Below, in pieces: positions 1-5,504 of a DNA stretch of 5,504 bases. The stretch comes from Rhodobiaceae bacterium. GTDB taxonomy: Bacteria; Pseudomonadota; Alphaproteobacteria; RS24. A program made the translations under genes and the position numbers. Location of the stretch: assembly GCA_002683515.1 (NCBI GenBank), contig NYTN01000089.1, positions 1-5,504 on the forward strand, written 5' to 3'. Numbering within the stretch: position 1 is the stretch's first letter; each line of letters begins with the position of its first letter. A model generated the notes under the pieces. The model ran no database searches and was not told the DNA's origin. It saw only the letters and a list, made by a program, of their open reading frames with translations.

Positions 1-946
1 GCATTGCCATAATGATTTGGGTCTCGCAGTTGCCAATTCTCTTGCTGGCATTCAAGCCGGTGTTCGGCAGGTTGAATGTACGATTAACGGGCTTGGCGAG
101 CGTGCTGGTAATGCTGCGCTTGAAGAGATAGTAATGGCCTTGAATGTCCGTTCTGATTTAATGCCGCAATGGACCCAAATCGAGACTACGCATCTTGCTC
201 GAGCTTCTAAGCTGGTTTCCAATGTGACGGCATTTCCTGTGCAATATAATAAAGCAATTGTTGGCAAAAACGCATTCGCACATGAAAGCGGTATCCATCA
301 GGACGGTATGTTGAAAAATAACCAGACCTACGAGATTATGTTGCCTGAGACAGTGGGCATTAATAAATCTTCTTTGGTGATGGGTAAGCATTCGGGGCGC
401 CATGCTTTCCGTGAAAAAATTACTGCTTTAGGGTATAGTCTGTCTGACAATCAAATGCAGGATGCCTTCCAGCGTTTCAAAGATCTAGCGGATCGCAAGA
501 AGCATGTTTTTGATGATGATATTGTCGCTTTGATTGACGACGAAGTCGCACATGGTAACGATCGTATCAAGGTGATGTCCTTGCAAGTTGTTGCTGGCAC
601 TAAAGGGCCACAAAAAGCGGAGCTTGAATTGGAAATTGATGGCAAAATGCAACGTGCTGAAAGTACAGGTGATGGTCCGGTTGATGCGACGTTTAATGCA
701 ATTAAAGAGCTTATCCCTTCAAAGGCTCGGTTGCATCTATATCAGGTACATGCTGTTACACAGGGTACAGATGCACAAGCAGAGGTAAGTGTGCGCCTTG
801 AAGAGGACGGTAAGACGGTTACAGGCCGCGGTATTGATACCGATACGCTTGTGGCATCGGCAAAAGCTTATGTCAGTGCGTTGAACAAGCTAAGCGTCAA
901 ACGGTTGCGTCAGGCGCCGGATGATGTCGCTGCATTACAAATTTGA
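1..946 (+). CDS. leuA: 2-isopropylmalate synthase, C-terminal part (5' end outside window)
   Basis: LeuA condenses acetyl-CoA with 2-oxoisovalerate to give 2-isopropylmalate, the first committed step of leucine biosynthesis, in the cytoplasm. The reading frame is already open at base 2 and encodes 314 residues to a TGA at 944-946. A TTG at 17 is an internal Leu codon, not a start, because the conserved metal-binding motif HCHNDLGLAVANS begins at base 2. Further family motifs follow in order: NGLGERAGNA (fragment residues 29-38) closing the catalytic barrel, then FAHESGIHQDG and MGKHSGRHAFREKI in the linker subdomains. A C-terminal leucine-sensing dimer domain begins near residue 185 and contains ESTGDGPVDA. 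Family members are usually about 500-520 residues, so roughly 200 N-terminal residues are missing to the left. The C-terminal regulatory domain looks intact, so leucine feedback inhibition is likely by family knowledge. No frameshift is visible. Confidence 0.96.
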   Translation, partial: HCHNDLGLAVANSLAGIQAGVRQVECTINGLGERAGNAALEEIVMALNVRSDLMPQWTQIETTHLARASKLVSNVTAFPVQYNKAIVGKNAFAHESGIHQDGMLKNNQTYEIMLPETVGINKSSLVMGKHSGRHAFREKITALGYSLSDNQMQDAFQRFKDLADRKKHVFDDDIVALIDDEVAHGNDRIKVMSLQVVAGTKGPQKAELELEIDGKMQRAESTGDGPVDATFNAIKELIPSKARLHLYQVHAVTQGTDAQAEVSVRLEEDGKTVTGRGIDTDTLVASAKAYVSALNKLSVKRLRQAPDDVAALQI

Positions 947-952
947 GGCTAC

Positions 953-971
953 GCTAAACACTGTGTTAAGC
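953..971. repeat. imperfect 19-base palindrome after leuA
   Basis: The arms GCTAAACAC (953-961) and GTGTTAAGC (963-971) are inverted copies around a single central T, with 8 of 9 positions pairing. It starts seven bases after the leuA stop. As RNA it would make a short, AU-rich hairpin with no following T run, so it does not look like a standard intrinsic terminator. It could be an operator for a dimeric regulator or a chance palindrome. Only the symmetry is directly seen. Confidence 0.35.
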
Positions 972-984
972 TGACGACTAAAGG

Positions 985-997
985 GTTTAATTTAAAC
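985..997. repeat. perfect 13-base palindrome upstream of mreB
   Basis: GTTTAA (985-990) and TTAAAC (992-997) are exact inverted copies around one T, ending 21 bases before the mreB ATG. The left half overlaps TTTAAT (986-991), a 5-of-6 match to a sigma-70 type -10 box. The best -35 partner at 17-base spacing (963-968, GTGTTA) matches only 3 of 6 positions, so a promoter here is only a weak possibility. AT-rich palindromes of this size can arise by chance. Confidence 0.3.
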
Positions 998-1018
998 AAG
1001 TAAAACTGGATACAAAAT

Positions 1019-2059
1019 ATGCTTGATAATTTTCTGGGAATGTTTTCCGCCGATATGGCGATTGATTTAGGAACGGCCAATACGCTCGTTTATGTTAAGG
1101 GGCGTGGTATTGTTCTAAACGAACCTTCTGTTGTGGCAATTTTTAACAATTCAGGCAGAAATCAGCTTTTAGCTGTCGGTGATGAGGCAAAACTTATGCT
1201 CGGTCGGACGCCTGGAAATATTCAAGCTATCCGCCCGATGCGTGATGGAGTGATTGCAGATTTTGATGTGGCTGAGGAAATGATTAAGCACTTCATTCGT
1301 AAAGTGCATAATCGTAGGACTTTTGCAAACCCTCAAGTGGTTATATGTGTTCCTTCCGGTGCTACTGCGGTTGAGCGTCGTGCTATTCAAGAAAGTGCAC
1401 TTTCTGCCGGTGCACGCCGCGTTTTTCTGATTGAAGAGCCGATGGCTGCAGCGATTGGTGCGGGTCTTCCGGTGACGGAGCCTACCGGATCCATGATTGT
1501 TGATATTGGCGGCGGTACTACCGAGGTTGCTGTCCTGTCTTTAGGCGGGATTGTGTATTCTCGTTCGGTGCGTGTTGGTGGTGATAAAATGGATGAAGCA
1601 ATTATCGCCTATATCCGTCGTCATCATAATCTTTTGCTTGGTGAGTCTAGTTCTGAACGAATTAAAAAAGAAGTCGGTTCCGCAGCTATTACGGATGGTG
1701 GAAAAGGCGTTAGCATTAATATTAAGGGACGTGATTTGATGAATGGCGTACCTCGTGAGGTGGCGATTTCACAAAGTGAAATTGTTGAAAGTCTCTCAGA
1801 GCCAGTCGGGCAGATTATTGAAGCTGTTAAAGTTGCTCTTGAAGCTACCCCGCCCGAACTTGCTGCGGATATTGTTGATAAAGGCATTATTTTAACAGGT
1901 GGCGGTGCGTTGCTTAAAAATCTGGATAAGGTTTTACGAGATGAAACTGGTCTACCTGTAAGTATCGCCGATGAGGCGCTTTCGTGTGTTGCGTTGGGTA
2001 CAGGTAGGGCACTTGAACACATCAAAACCATGAAACACGTTTTATCTAGCGTTTACTAA
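1019..2059 (+). CDS. mreB: rod shape-determining protein MreB (bacterial actin)
   Basis: MreB is a bacterial actin that forms antiparallel double filaments on the cytoplasmic face of the inner membrane and orients side-wall peptidoglycan synthesis. The 346-residue product is full length (about 345-347 is usual). The actin-fold nucleotide motifs are all present: phosphate-1 DLGTANT (residues 16-22), EEPMAAAIGAGL (139-150), phosphate-2 DIGGGTTEV (162-170) and the adenosine motif LTGGGALL (292-299). The N-terminal MLDNFLGMFS is short and hydrophobic, consistent with the amphipathic membrane-binding segment known in Gram-negative MreB. The ATG at 1019 is chosen because it gives the family-standard N terminus. 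Its ribosome site is weak (GGA at 1008-1010). It heads the shape-gene cluster and is followed after 15 bases by mreC. MreB is distinguished from the paralogue Mbl mainly by its context and Gram-negative setting. Confidence 0.98.
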   Translation: MLDNFLGMFSADMAIDLGTANTLVYVKGRGIVLNEPSVVAIFNNSGRNQLLAVGDEAKLMLGRTPGNIQAIRPMRDGVIADFDVAEEMIKHFIRKVHNRRTFANPQVVICVPSGATAVERRAIQESALSAGARRVFLIEEPMAAAIGAGLPVTEPTGSMIVDIGGGTTEVAVLSLGGIVYSRSVRVGGDKMDEAIIAYIRRHHNLLLGESSSERIKKEVGSAAITDGGKGVSINIKGRDLMNGVPREVAISQSEIVESLSEPVGQIIEAVKVALEATPPELAADIVDKGIILTGGGALLKNLDKVLRDETGLPVSIADEALSCVALGTGRALEHIKTMKHVLSSVY

Positions 2060-2064
2060 GTTTC

Positions 2065-2071
2065 GAGAAGG
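2065..2071 (+). promoter_or_regulatory. ribosome binding site of mreC
   Basis: GAGAAGG lies in the 15-base gap between the mreB stop and the mreC ATG, three bases before the start. The AGAAGG core resembles a Shine-Dalgarno sequence, although the spacing is shorter than optimal. It is the clearest such site among the four complete starts in the window. Confidence 0.55.
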
Positions 2072-2074
2072 CTT

Positions 2075-2992
2075 ATGTCATTAGACAATAGAGGCATAGG
2101 ACGAAAGGGCGGGATATCCCGTCGCGGGTCAGTCTTATTTCTTCTTATATTAGCCTTATTGCTCATTTACATAACTGATAGCGGTCCGAGGCTATTAACT
2201 TCGATACGTCAATTTACATATGACCTGATTGCACCGGTTACCGAGTTTATAGGTCGTCCCGTTGTGGCCTTACGCAAGACAAGTAGTGCTCTGACGGATT
2301 ATACGGATCTAATAAACGAAAATGCCAAACTTAAAGCTCAGTTAAATAATCTTCTTGCTTGGGAAGATCGTGCGTTACGACTTGAAGCAAAAATAGTTAG
2401 ATACGAGAGGTTGTTAAATGTCAAAATTGATGGTCAATATAATTTTAAAACGTCCAGAGTCGTTGCTGATTTAGGTGGTCCCTTTGTCAGGACAGTATTG
2501 ATTAATTCGGGTGAAGATGAGAAAATTCGGGTTGGTCAGGCAGTTTTTGGAGCCTCAGGGTTTATTGGGCAAGTTGTTTCGGTAGGGAATTCATCAAGTC
2601 GCGTGCTTTTGTTAACAGACCTAAATAGCCGTATTCCTGTTCAACTTGAGCCTTCAGGTTTGCAGGCAATTTTGACTGGTGATAATACAAATAAACCCAT
2701 TCTAAATTTTTATAATGACAAAGAAGTTCCTGAGAAAGGGGCGCGCGTAGTTACCTCTGGTTATGGGGGTCGAATATCTCCGGGTCTGGTAATTGGAACT
2801 GTAGACGTCAATCGCAAGGGACAGGCCCGTGTGAAGCTTAGAGAGAACATTTCGAATATGAATTATGTGCGTGTTCTGGACTTTAAATTTATTGAAGCTC
2901 CTGAAGACGAGACACAACTCCCAGAAGCTCTCAAAATCACTCCTAAAAATAGCGAGCGAGAAAATACAGATAATAAAATCGAAGTTCCATAA
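2075..2992 (+). CDS. mreC: rod shape-determining protein MreC
   Basis: MreC is a bitopic inner-membrane protein whose periplasmic part binds and activates PBP2 and bridges it to MreD and MreB. The 305-residue product has a short basic cytoplasmic tail (GRKGGISRRG, residues 9-18), one transmembrane helix (about 19-34) and a predicted coiled coil (about 76-116, rich in Leu, Lys and Glu, including NENAKLKAQL). The two-lobed beta domain runs from about 125 to 273. Conserved family stretches include LLLTDLNSRIPVQ (178-190) and TSGYGGRISPGLVIGTV (227-243). The last 30 or so residues are charged, low in hydrophobics and probably disordered. Such C-terminal extensions vary between species. The length is within the usual range of about 280-370. 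The start is supported by the GAGAAGG site and by the position of the membrane anchor. mreD begins eight bases after the stop. Confidence 0.96.
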   Translation: MSLDNRGIGRKGGISRRGSVLFLLILALLLIYITDSGPRLLTSIRQFTYDLIAPVTEFIGRPVVALRKTSSALTDYTDLINENAKLKAQLNNLLAWEDRALRLEAKIVRYERLLNVKIDGQYNFKTSRVVADLGGPFVRTVLINSGEDEKIRVGQAVFGASGFIGQVVSVGNSSSRVLLLTDLNSRIPVQLEPSGLQAILTGDNTNKPILNFYNDKEVPEKGARVVTSGYGGRISPGLVIGTVDVNRKGQARVKLRENISNMNYVRVLDFKFIEAPEDETQLPEALKITPKNSERENTDNKIEVP

Positions 2993-3000
2993 AAGGTCAA

Positions 3001-3561
3001 ATGGTAGACATGGGTTCTAGAGAAAAAAATTTTCGGCAGATAATTGCACGATCCTCAGAGAGCAATCGTTTTATTATGTTGTCTTATACTTTGATTATGG
3101 CAATTTTTATCATTCTTTTATCTAAAGTGCCATTAATTCAAATTTTTAATGTCACCCCCCACCCATCACTCCTTTCCATCGCTATATTTTACTGGAGTTT
3201 GAGTGACCCGGAGCGACTTTCAATATATTCGCTTTTTTTAGTTGGTCTATTTGCTGACTTATTATTGATTTCACCTATTGGTATAGGTTTTCTTCTTTAT
3301 TTAAGCATATATTATTTTGTTATTTCCCAACGTGCCACTCTGTTAAGTCGTGGGTTAACAGTCAAATTAGCTGTTTTTACTTTGATTATGATTTTCTTAT
3401 ATTTCATAGTTTTCTTTTTAATTCGGTTCTCTCATGGTCAATTCCCTTCTGTAAAAACCGTTGTTGTGCCTTGCATAACAACAATAATTTGTTTTATTCC
3501 CTTTTATCGACTTTTTGAAATGATTGATAATCTTGTCTTTCCTTCAGCTTTGAGAGAATAG
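3001..3561 (+). CDS. mreD: rod shape-determining membrane protein MreD
   Basis: MreD is a polytopic inner-membrane subunit of the elongasome that works with MreC to control PBP2. The 186-residue product is very hydrophobic, with five or six probable membrane segments at about residues 26-48, 56-68, 73-92, 94-110, 122-142 and 152-169. The signature GLFADLLLISPIGIGFL (82-98) matches the conserved MreD pattern G-x-x-x-D-L-L-x-x-x-P-x-G, and the preceding VTPHPSLL...FYWSLSDPERL region resembles alphaproteobacterial MreD. The start is either ATG 3001 or ATG 3010. AAGG at 2993-2996 sits four bases before the first and thirteen before the second, so 3001 is preferred but not certain. The gene is visibly more AT-rich than its neighbours, which is expected from Phe, Ile and Leu-rich membrane segments and needs no transfer event. 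The stop is TAG, five bases before mrdA. Confidence 0.93.
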   Translation: MVDMGSREKNFRQIIARSSESNRFIMLSYTLIMAIFIILLSKVPLIQIFNVTPHPSLLSIAIFYWSLSDPERLSIYSLFLVGLFADLLLISPIGIGFLLYLSIYYFVISQRATLLSRGLTVKLAVFTLIMIFLYFIVFFLIRFSHGQFPSVKTVVVPCITTIICFIPFYRLFEMIDNLVFPSALRE

Positions 3562-3566
3562 GCGAT

Positions 3567-5504
3567 ATGTATTCATACGAAACAGATACCCAGACATTTT
3601 CCCGACGCGCCATGATTTTAGGATTAGGACAATTAGGTCTATTTGGTTTGCTTGCCGCGCGTTTGCAAAACTTGCAGATAACTCGGGGCGACCAGTATGG
3701 TATTTTGGCAGAAAATAACCGAGTGAATATAGGTCTCATTGCCCCCTTGCGCGGTAGAATTCTTGATCGATACGGTCAGGAAATTGCTACCAACCGCCCT
3801 AATTTTCAGGTGATTATGATTCCTGAACAAACCAAAGACCCAATTGAAACCTTGCAGGTATTAGAGAAACTTATCCCTATTTCACCCTTGCGCCGAAAGC
3901 GCTTATTAAGGGACATTCCAAGAAGTCGAGGTTTTGTTCCATTCACTGTAGCTGAAAATCTTGAATGGGAACAATTCGCTGCCATTAATCTTAACCTCCC
4001 ACATCTGCCGGGGGTGGAGCCGCAGGTTGGTAAGCTGCGCTATTACCCTCAAGAAGATATTTTTTCTCATATGGTTGGTTATGTTGGTCGACCGGATGGA
4101 CGGGATCTAAGAAGAGATGATCCGTTACTTAAAGTCCCCGGGTTTCGCATTGGTAAAAGTGGTGTTGAAAAACAGTTTGACGACACACTCCGAGGTTCAG
4201 CCGGTAGTCGTCGCGTTGAGGTTAATAATGTTGGTCGGGTTATTCGTGAACTCGCCCGCAATCCAGGTGCTCAAGGCGCAGATTTGATGATGTCCATGGA
4301 TAGCACCCTACAAAATGAAGCCATCCGCCTTCTCGGTGAGCAGAGCGGTTCTGTTGTTATGATGGATGTGAATAGTGGAGAAGTTTTGACCATTGCGTCT
4401 GCCCCGACATTCAATCCTAATCAATTTACTGTTGGCCTGAGCCAAAAAGAATGGGATGGCTTGTTGGATGACCAGCGTAAACCTCTAATAAATAAGGCTA
4501 TTGCTGGTCAGTACGCCCCCGGCTCGACTATCAAAATGCTTATCGCCATAGCAGGGCTGGAAGAAAAAGTAATTACTCCAACCGAAAAGATTGTATGTGA
4601 AGGGCTCTACGAACTTGGTGGCGATACCTTCCATTGCTGGGAGCATGAGGGGCATGGCGCAATGAATATGCATGACGCCATAACAAACTCCTGTGATGTT
4701 TATTTTTATGAATTGGCGAGACGCCTCGGCATTGACCCGATTGAAAAAGTCGCTAAGAAATTCGGATTGGGCAGTCCATCTATTCCCGGAGCTTTCGGGG
4801 AGAAAAAAGGTCTTATACCTGGTCGGGACTGGAAGCGCGCCAATCTGGACGCCTCATGGCAGACCGGTGAAACCCTGATTACTGGTATCGGGCAGGGCTA
4901 TATGCTTGCTACGCCTATTCAGCTGGCAGTTATGACTGCACGGATTGCCAATGGTGGAAAGTTAGTGGTGCCTAAGCTTTTAATAGATCCAAAAGGCGTT
5001 CAATCTGATGATCAAAATATTTTACAGACCAGTCAGGGAAATCTGTCAATGGATGTCGATGGGGGTGAAAAGACCAATGGTGTTGAGATTGATCCTGAGC
5101 ATATCAAATTAATGCATAAAGCTATGACAAGCGTGGTGAATGATCCGGATGGCACCGCTTTCGGCTCTCGTTTGAATCAAAGAGGTGTTGCATCTGCAGG
5201 TAAAACCGGCACGGTTCAGGTGCGGCGTATCAGTAAAGATGAACGCGAGTTAGGCATTATTCCAAACGAGGAGCTTGATTGGCATTTGCGTGACCATGCT
5301 CTTTTTGTTGGTTTTGCGCCTGTTAAAAATCCAAAATATGCCGTCTCAGTTGTTGTTGAGCATGGCGGCAGTGGATCAAAAGTTGCAGCCCCAATCGCTC
5401 AGAAGCTTCTAAAAATGGCTCTAGAACGTGACCGCCAACCGAGCAAAACCAAAACCGTACGCGCCAATGCAATAAATAAGACTGTAAAAAAGAAGGTGGA
5501 TAAA
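3567..5504 (+). CDS. mrdA: penicillin-binding protein 2, elongasome transpeptidase (3' end outside window)
   Basis: PBP2 is the class B, single-function transpeptidase that cross-links peptidoglycan for cell elongation, anchored in the inner membrane with its domains in the periplasm. The frame is open from ATG 3567 to the last base (646 codons, no stop). A short cytoplasmic tail with FSRRAM is followed by one transmembrane helix (about 16-32), the pedestal-domain motif RGRILDRYG (62-70) and the pedestal region. The transpeptidase domain has all three catalytic motifs: S320-T-I-K (nucleophile Ser320), S375-C-D and K546-T-G. The catalytic fold ends near residue 620, and the Lys- and Thr-rich tail at the edge (TKTVRANAINKTVKKKVDK) suggests only a short stretch is missing. 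SxD rather than SxN in the second motif, together with the mre context, favours PBP2 over the division enzyme FtsI. The ribosome site is weak (GAGAG at 3552-3556), and with a five-base gap translation may be coupled to mreD. Confidence 0.97.
   Translation, partial: MYSYETDTQTFSRRAMILGLGQLGLFGLLAARLQNLQITRGDQYGILAENNRVNIGLIAPLRGRILDRYGQEIATNRPNFQVIMIPEQTKDPIETLQVLEKLIPISPLRRKRLLRDIPRSRGFVPFTVAENLEWEQFAAINLNLPHLPGVEPQVGKLRYYPQEDIFSHMVGYVGRPDGRDLRRDDPLLKVPGFRIGKSGVEKQFDDTLRGSAGSRRVEVNNVGRVIRELARNPGAQGADLMMSMDSTLQNEAIRLLGEQSGSVVMMDVNSGEVLTIASAPTFNPNQFTVGLSQKEWDGLLDDQRKPLINKAIAGQYAPGSTIKMLIAIAGLEEKVITPTEKIVCEGLYELGGDTFHCWEHEGHGAMNMHDAITNSCDVYFYELARRLGIDPIEKVAKKFGLGSPSIPGAFGEKKGLIPGRDWKRANLDASWQTGETLITGIGQGYMLATPIQLAVMTARIANGGKLVVPKLLIDPKGVQSDDQNILQTSQGNLSMDVDGGEKTNGVEIDPEHIKLMHKAMTSVVNDPDGTAFGSRLNQRGVASAGKTGTVQVRRISKDERELGIIPNEELDWHLRDHALFVGFAPVKNPKYAVSVVVEHGGSGSKVAAPIAQKLLKMALERDRQPSKTKTVRANAINKTVKKKVDK

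Noticed and set aside
17..22. TTG at 17 as the start of a short LeuA-like protein.
   Set aside because: The frame is open upstream to the window edge and the residues before it (HCHND) are the conserved LeuA metal-binding motif, so this is an internal Leu codon of a truncated view.
953..971. Intrinsic terminator for leuA.
   Set aside because: The stem is short and AT-rich with a mismatch, and it is followed by CTGACGACTA rather than a run of T.
1624..2031. A 135-codon open frame on the minus strand within mreB.
   Set aside because: It is antisense to a fully conserved mreB coding region, has no recognisable motif, and is rich in Ser, Pro and Thr as expected of a shadow frame.
3153..3162. 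C-rich run in mreD (CACCCCCCAC) as a possible phase-variable tract.
   Set aside because: It contains only six consecutive C, encodes conserved-looking Thr-Pro-His-Pro in frame, and the gene is intact. It is too short to suggest slippage switching.
3001..3561. mreD as a horizontally acquired insert because of its higher AT content.
   Set aside because: The gene sits in its standard place between mreC and mrdA with tight spacing, and AT richness follows from its hydrophobic codon content.

Overview
The window is a conventional chromosomal segment with five genes on the + strand: the 3' part of leuA (2-isopropylmalate synthase), complete mreB, mreC and mreD, and mrdA (PBP2), which is still open at the right edge. 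The protein sequences point to a Gram-negative bacterium, most likely an alphaproteobacterium. The MreD sequence style (a Pro-rich 'VTPHPSLL...FYWSLSDPERL' stretch) and the mreB-mreC-mreD-PBP2 order fit that class. The base composition is moderately AT-rich for alphaproteobacteria. Genus cannot be fixed from this sequence alone.

Layout: 1-946 is the C-terminal part of LeuA, entered at the metal-binding HCHND motif. A 72-base gap (947-1018) holds two small palindromes and separates the biosynthetic gene from the cell-shape genes. mreB (1019-2059), mreC (2075-2992), mreD (3001-3561) and mrdA (3567 to the end) follow with gaps of only 15, 8 and 5 bases, so they are almost certainly co-transcribed. 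No RNA gene, mobile element, CRISPR array or minus-strand gene is supported.

Function: MreB forms membrane-bound ATP-dependent filaments under the inner membrane. MreC (periplasmic, one membrane anchor) and MreD (multi-spanning) connect them to PBP2, the transpeptidase that cross-links new side-wall peptidoglycan. RodA, the glycosyltransferase partner, often follows mrdA, but lies outside this window if present. LeuA performs the first committed step of leucine biosynthesis and is probably only a neighbour, not part of the shape machinery.

I found no undescribed system. The points most worth checking are a predicted Cys3His metal site in PBP2 and the paired palindromes ahead of mreB.
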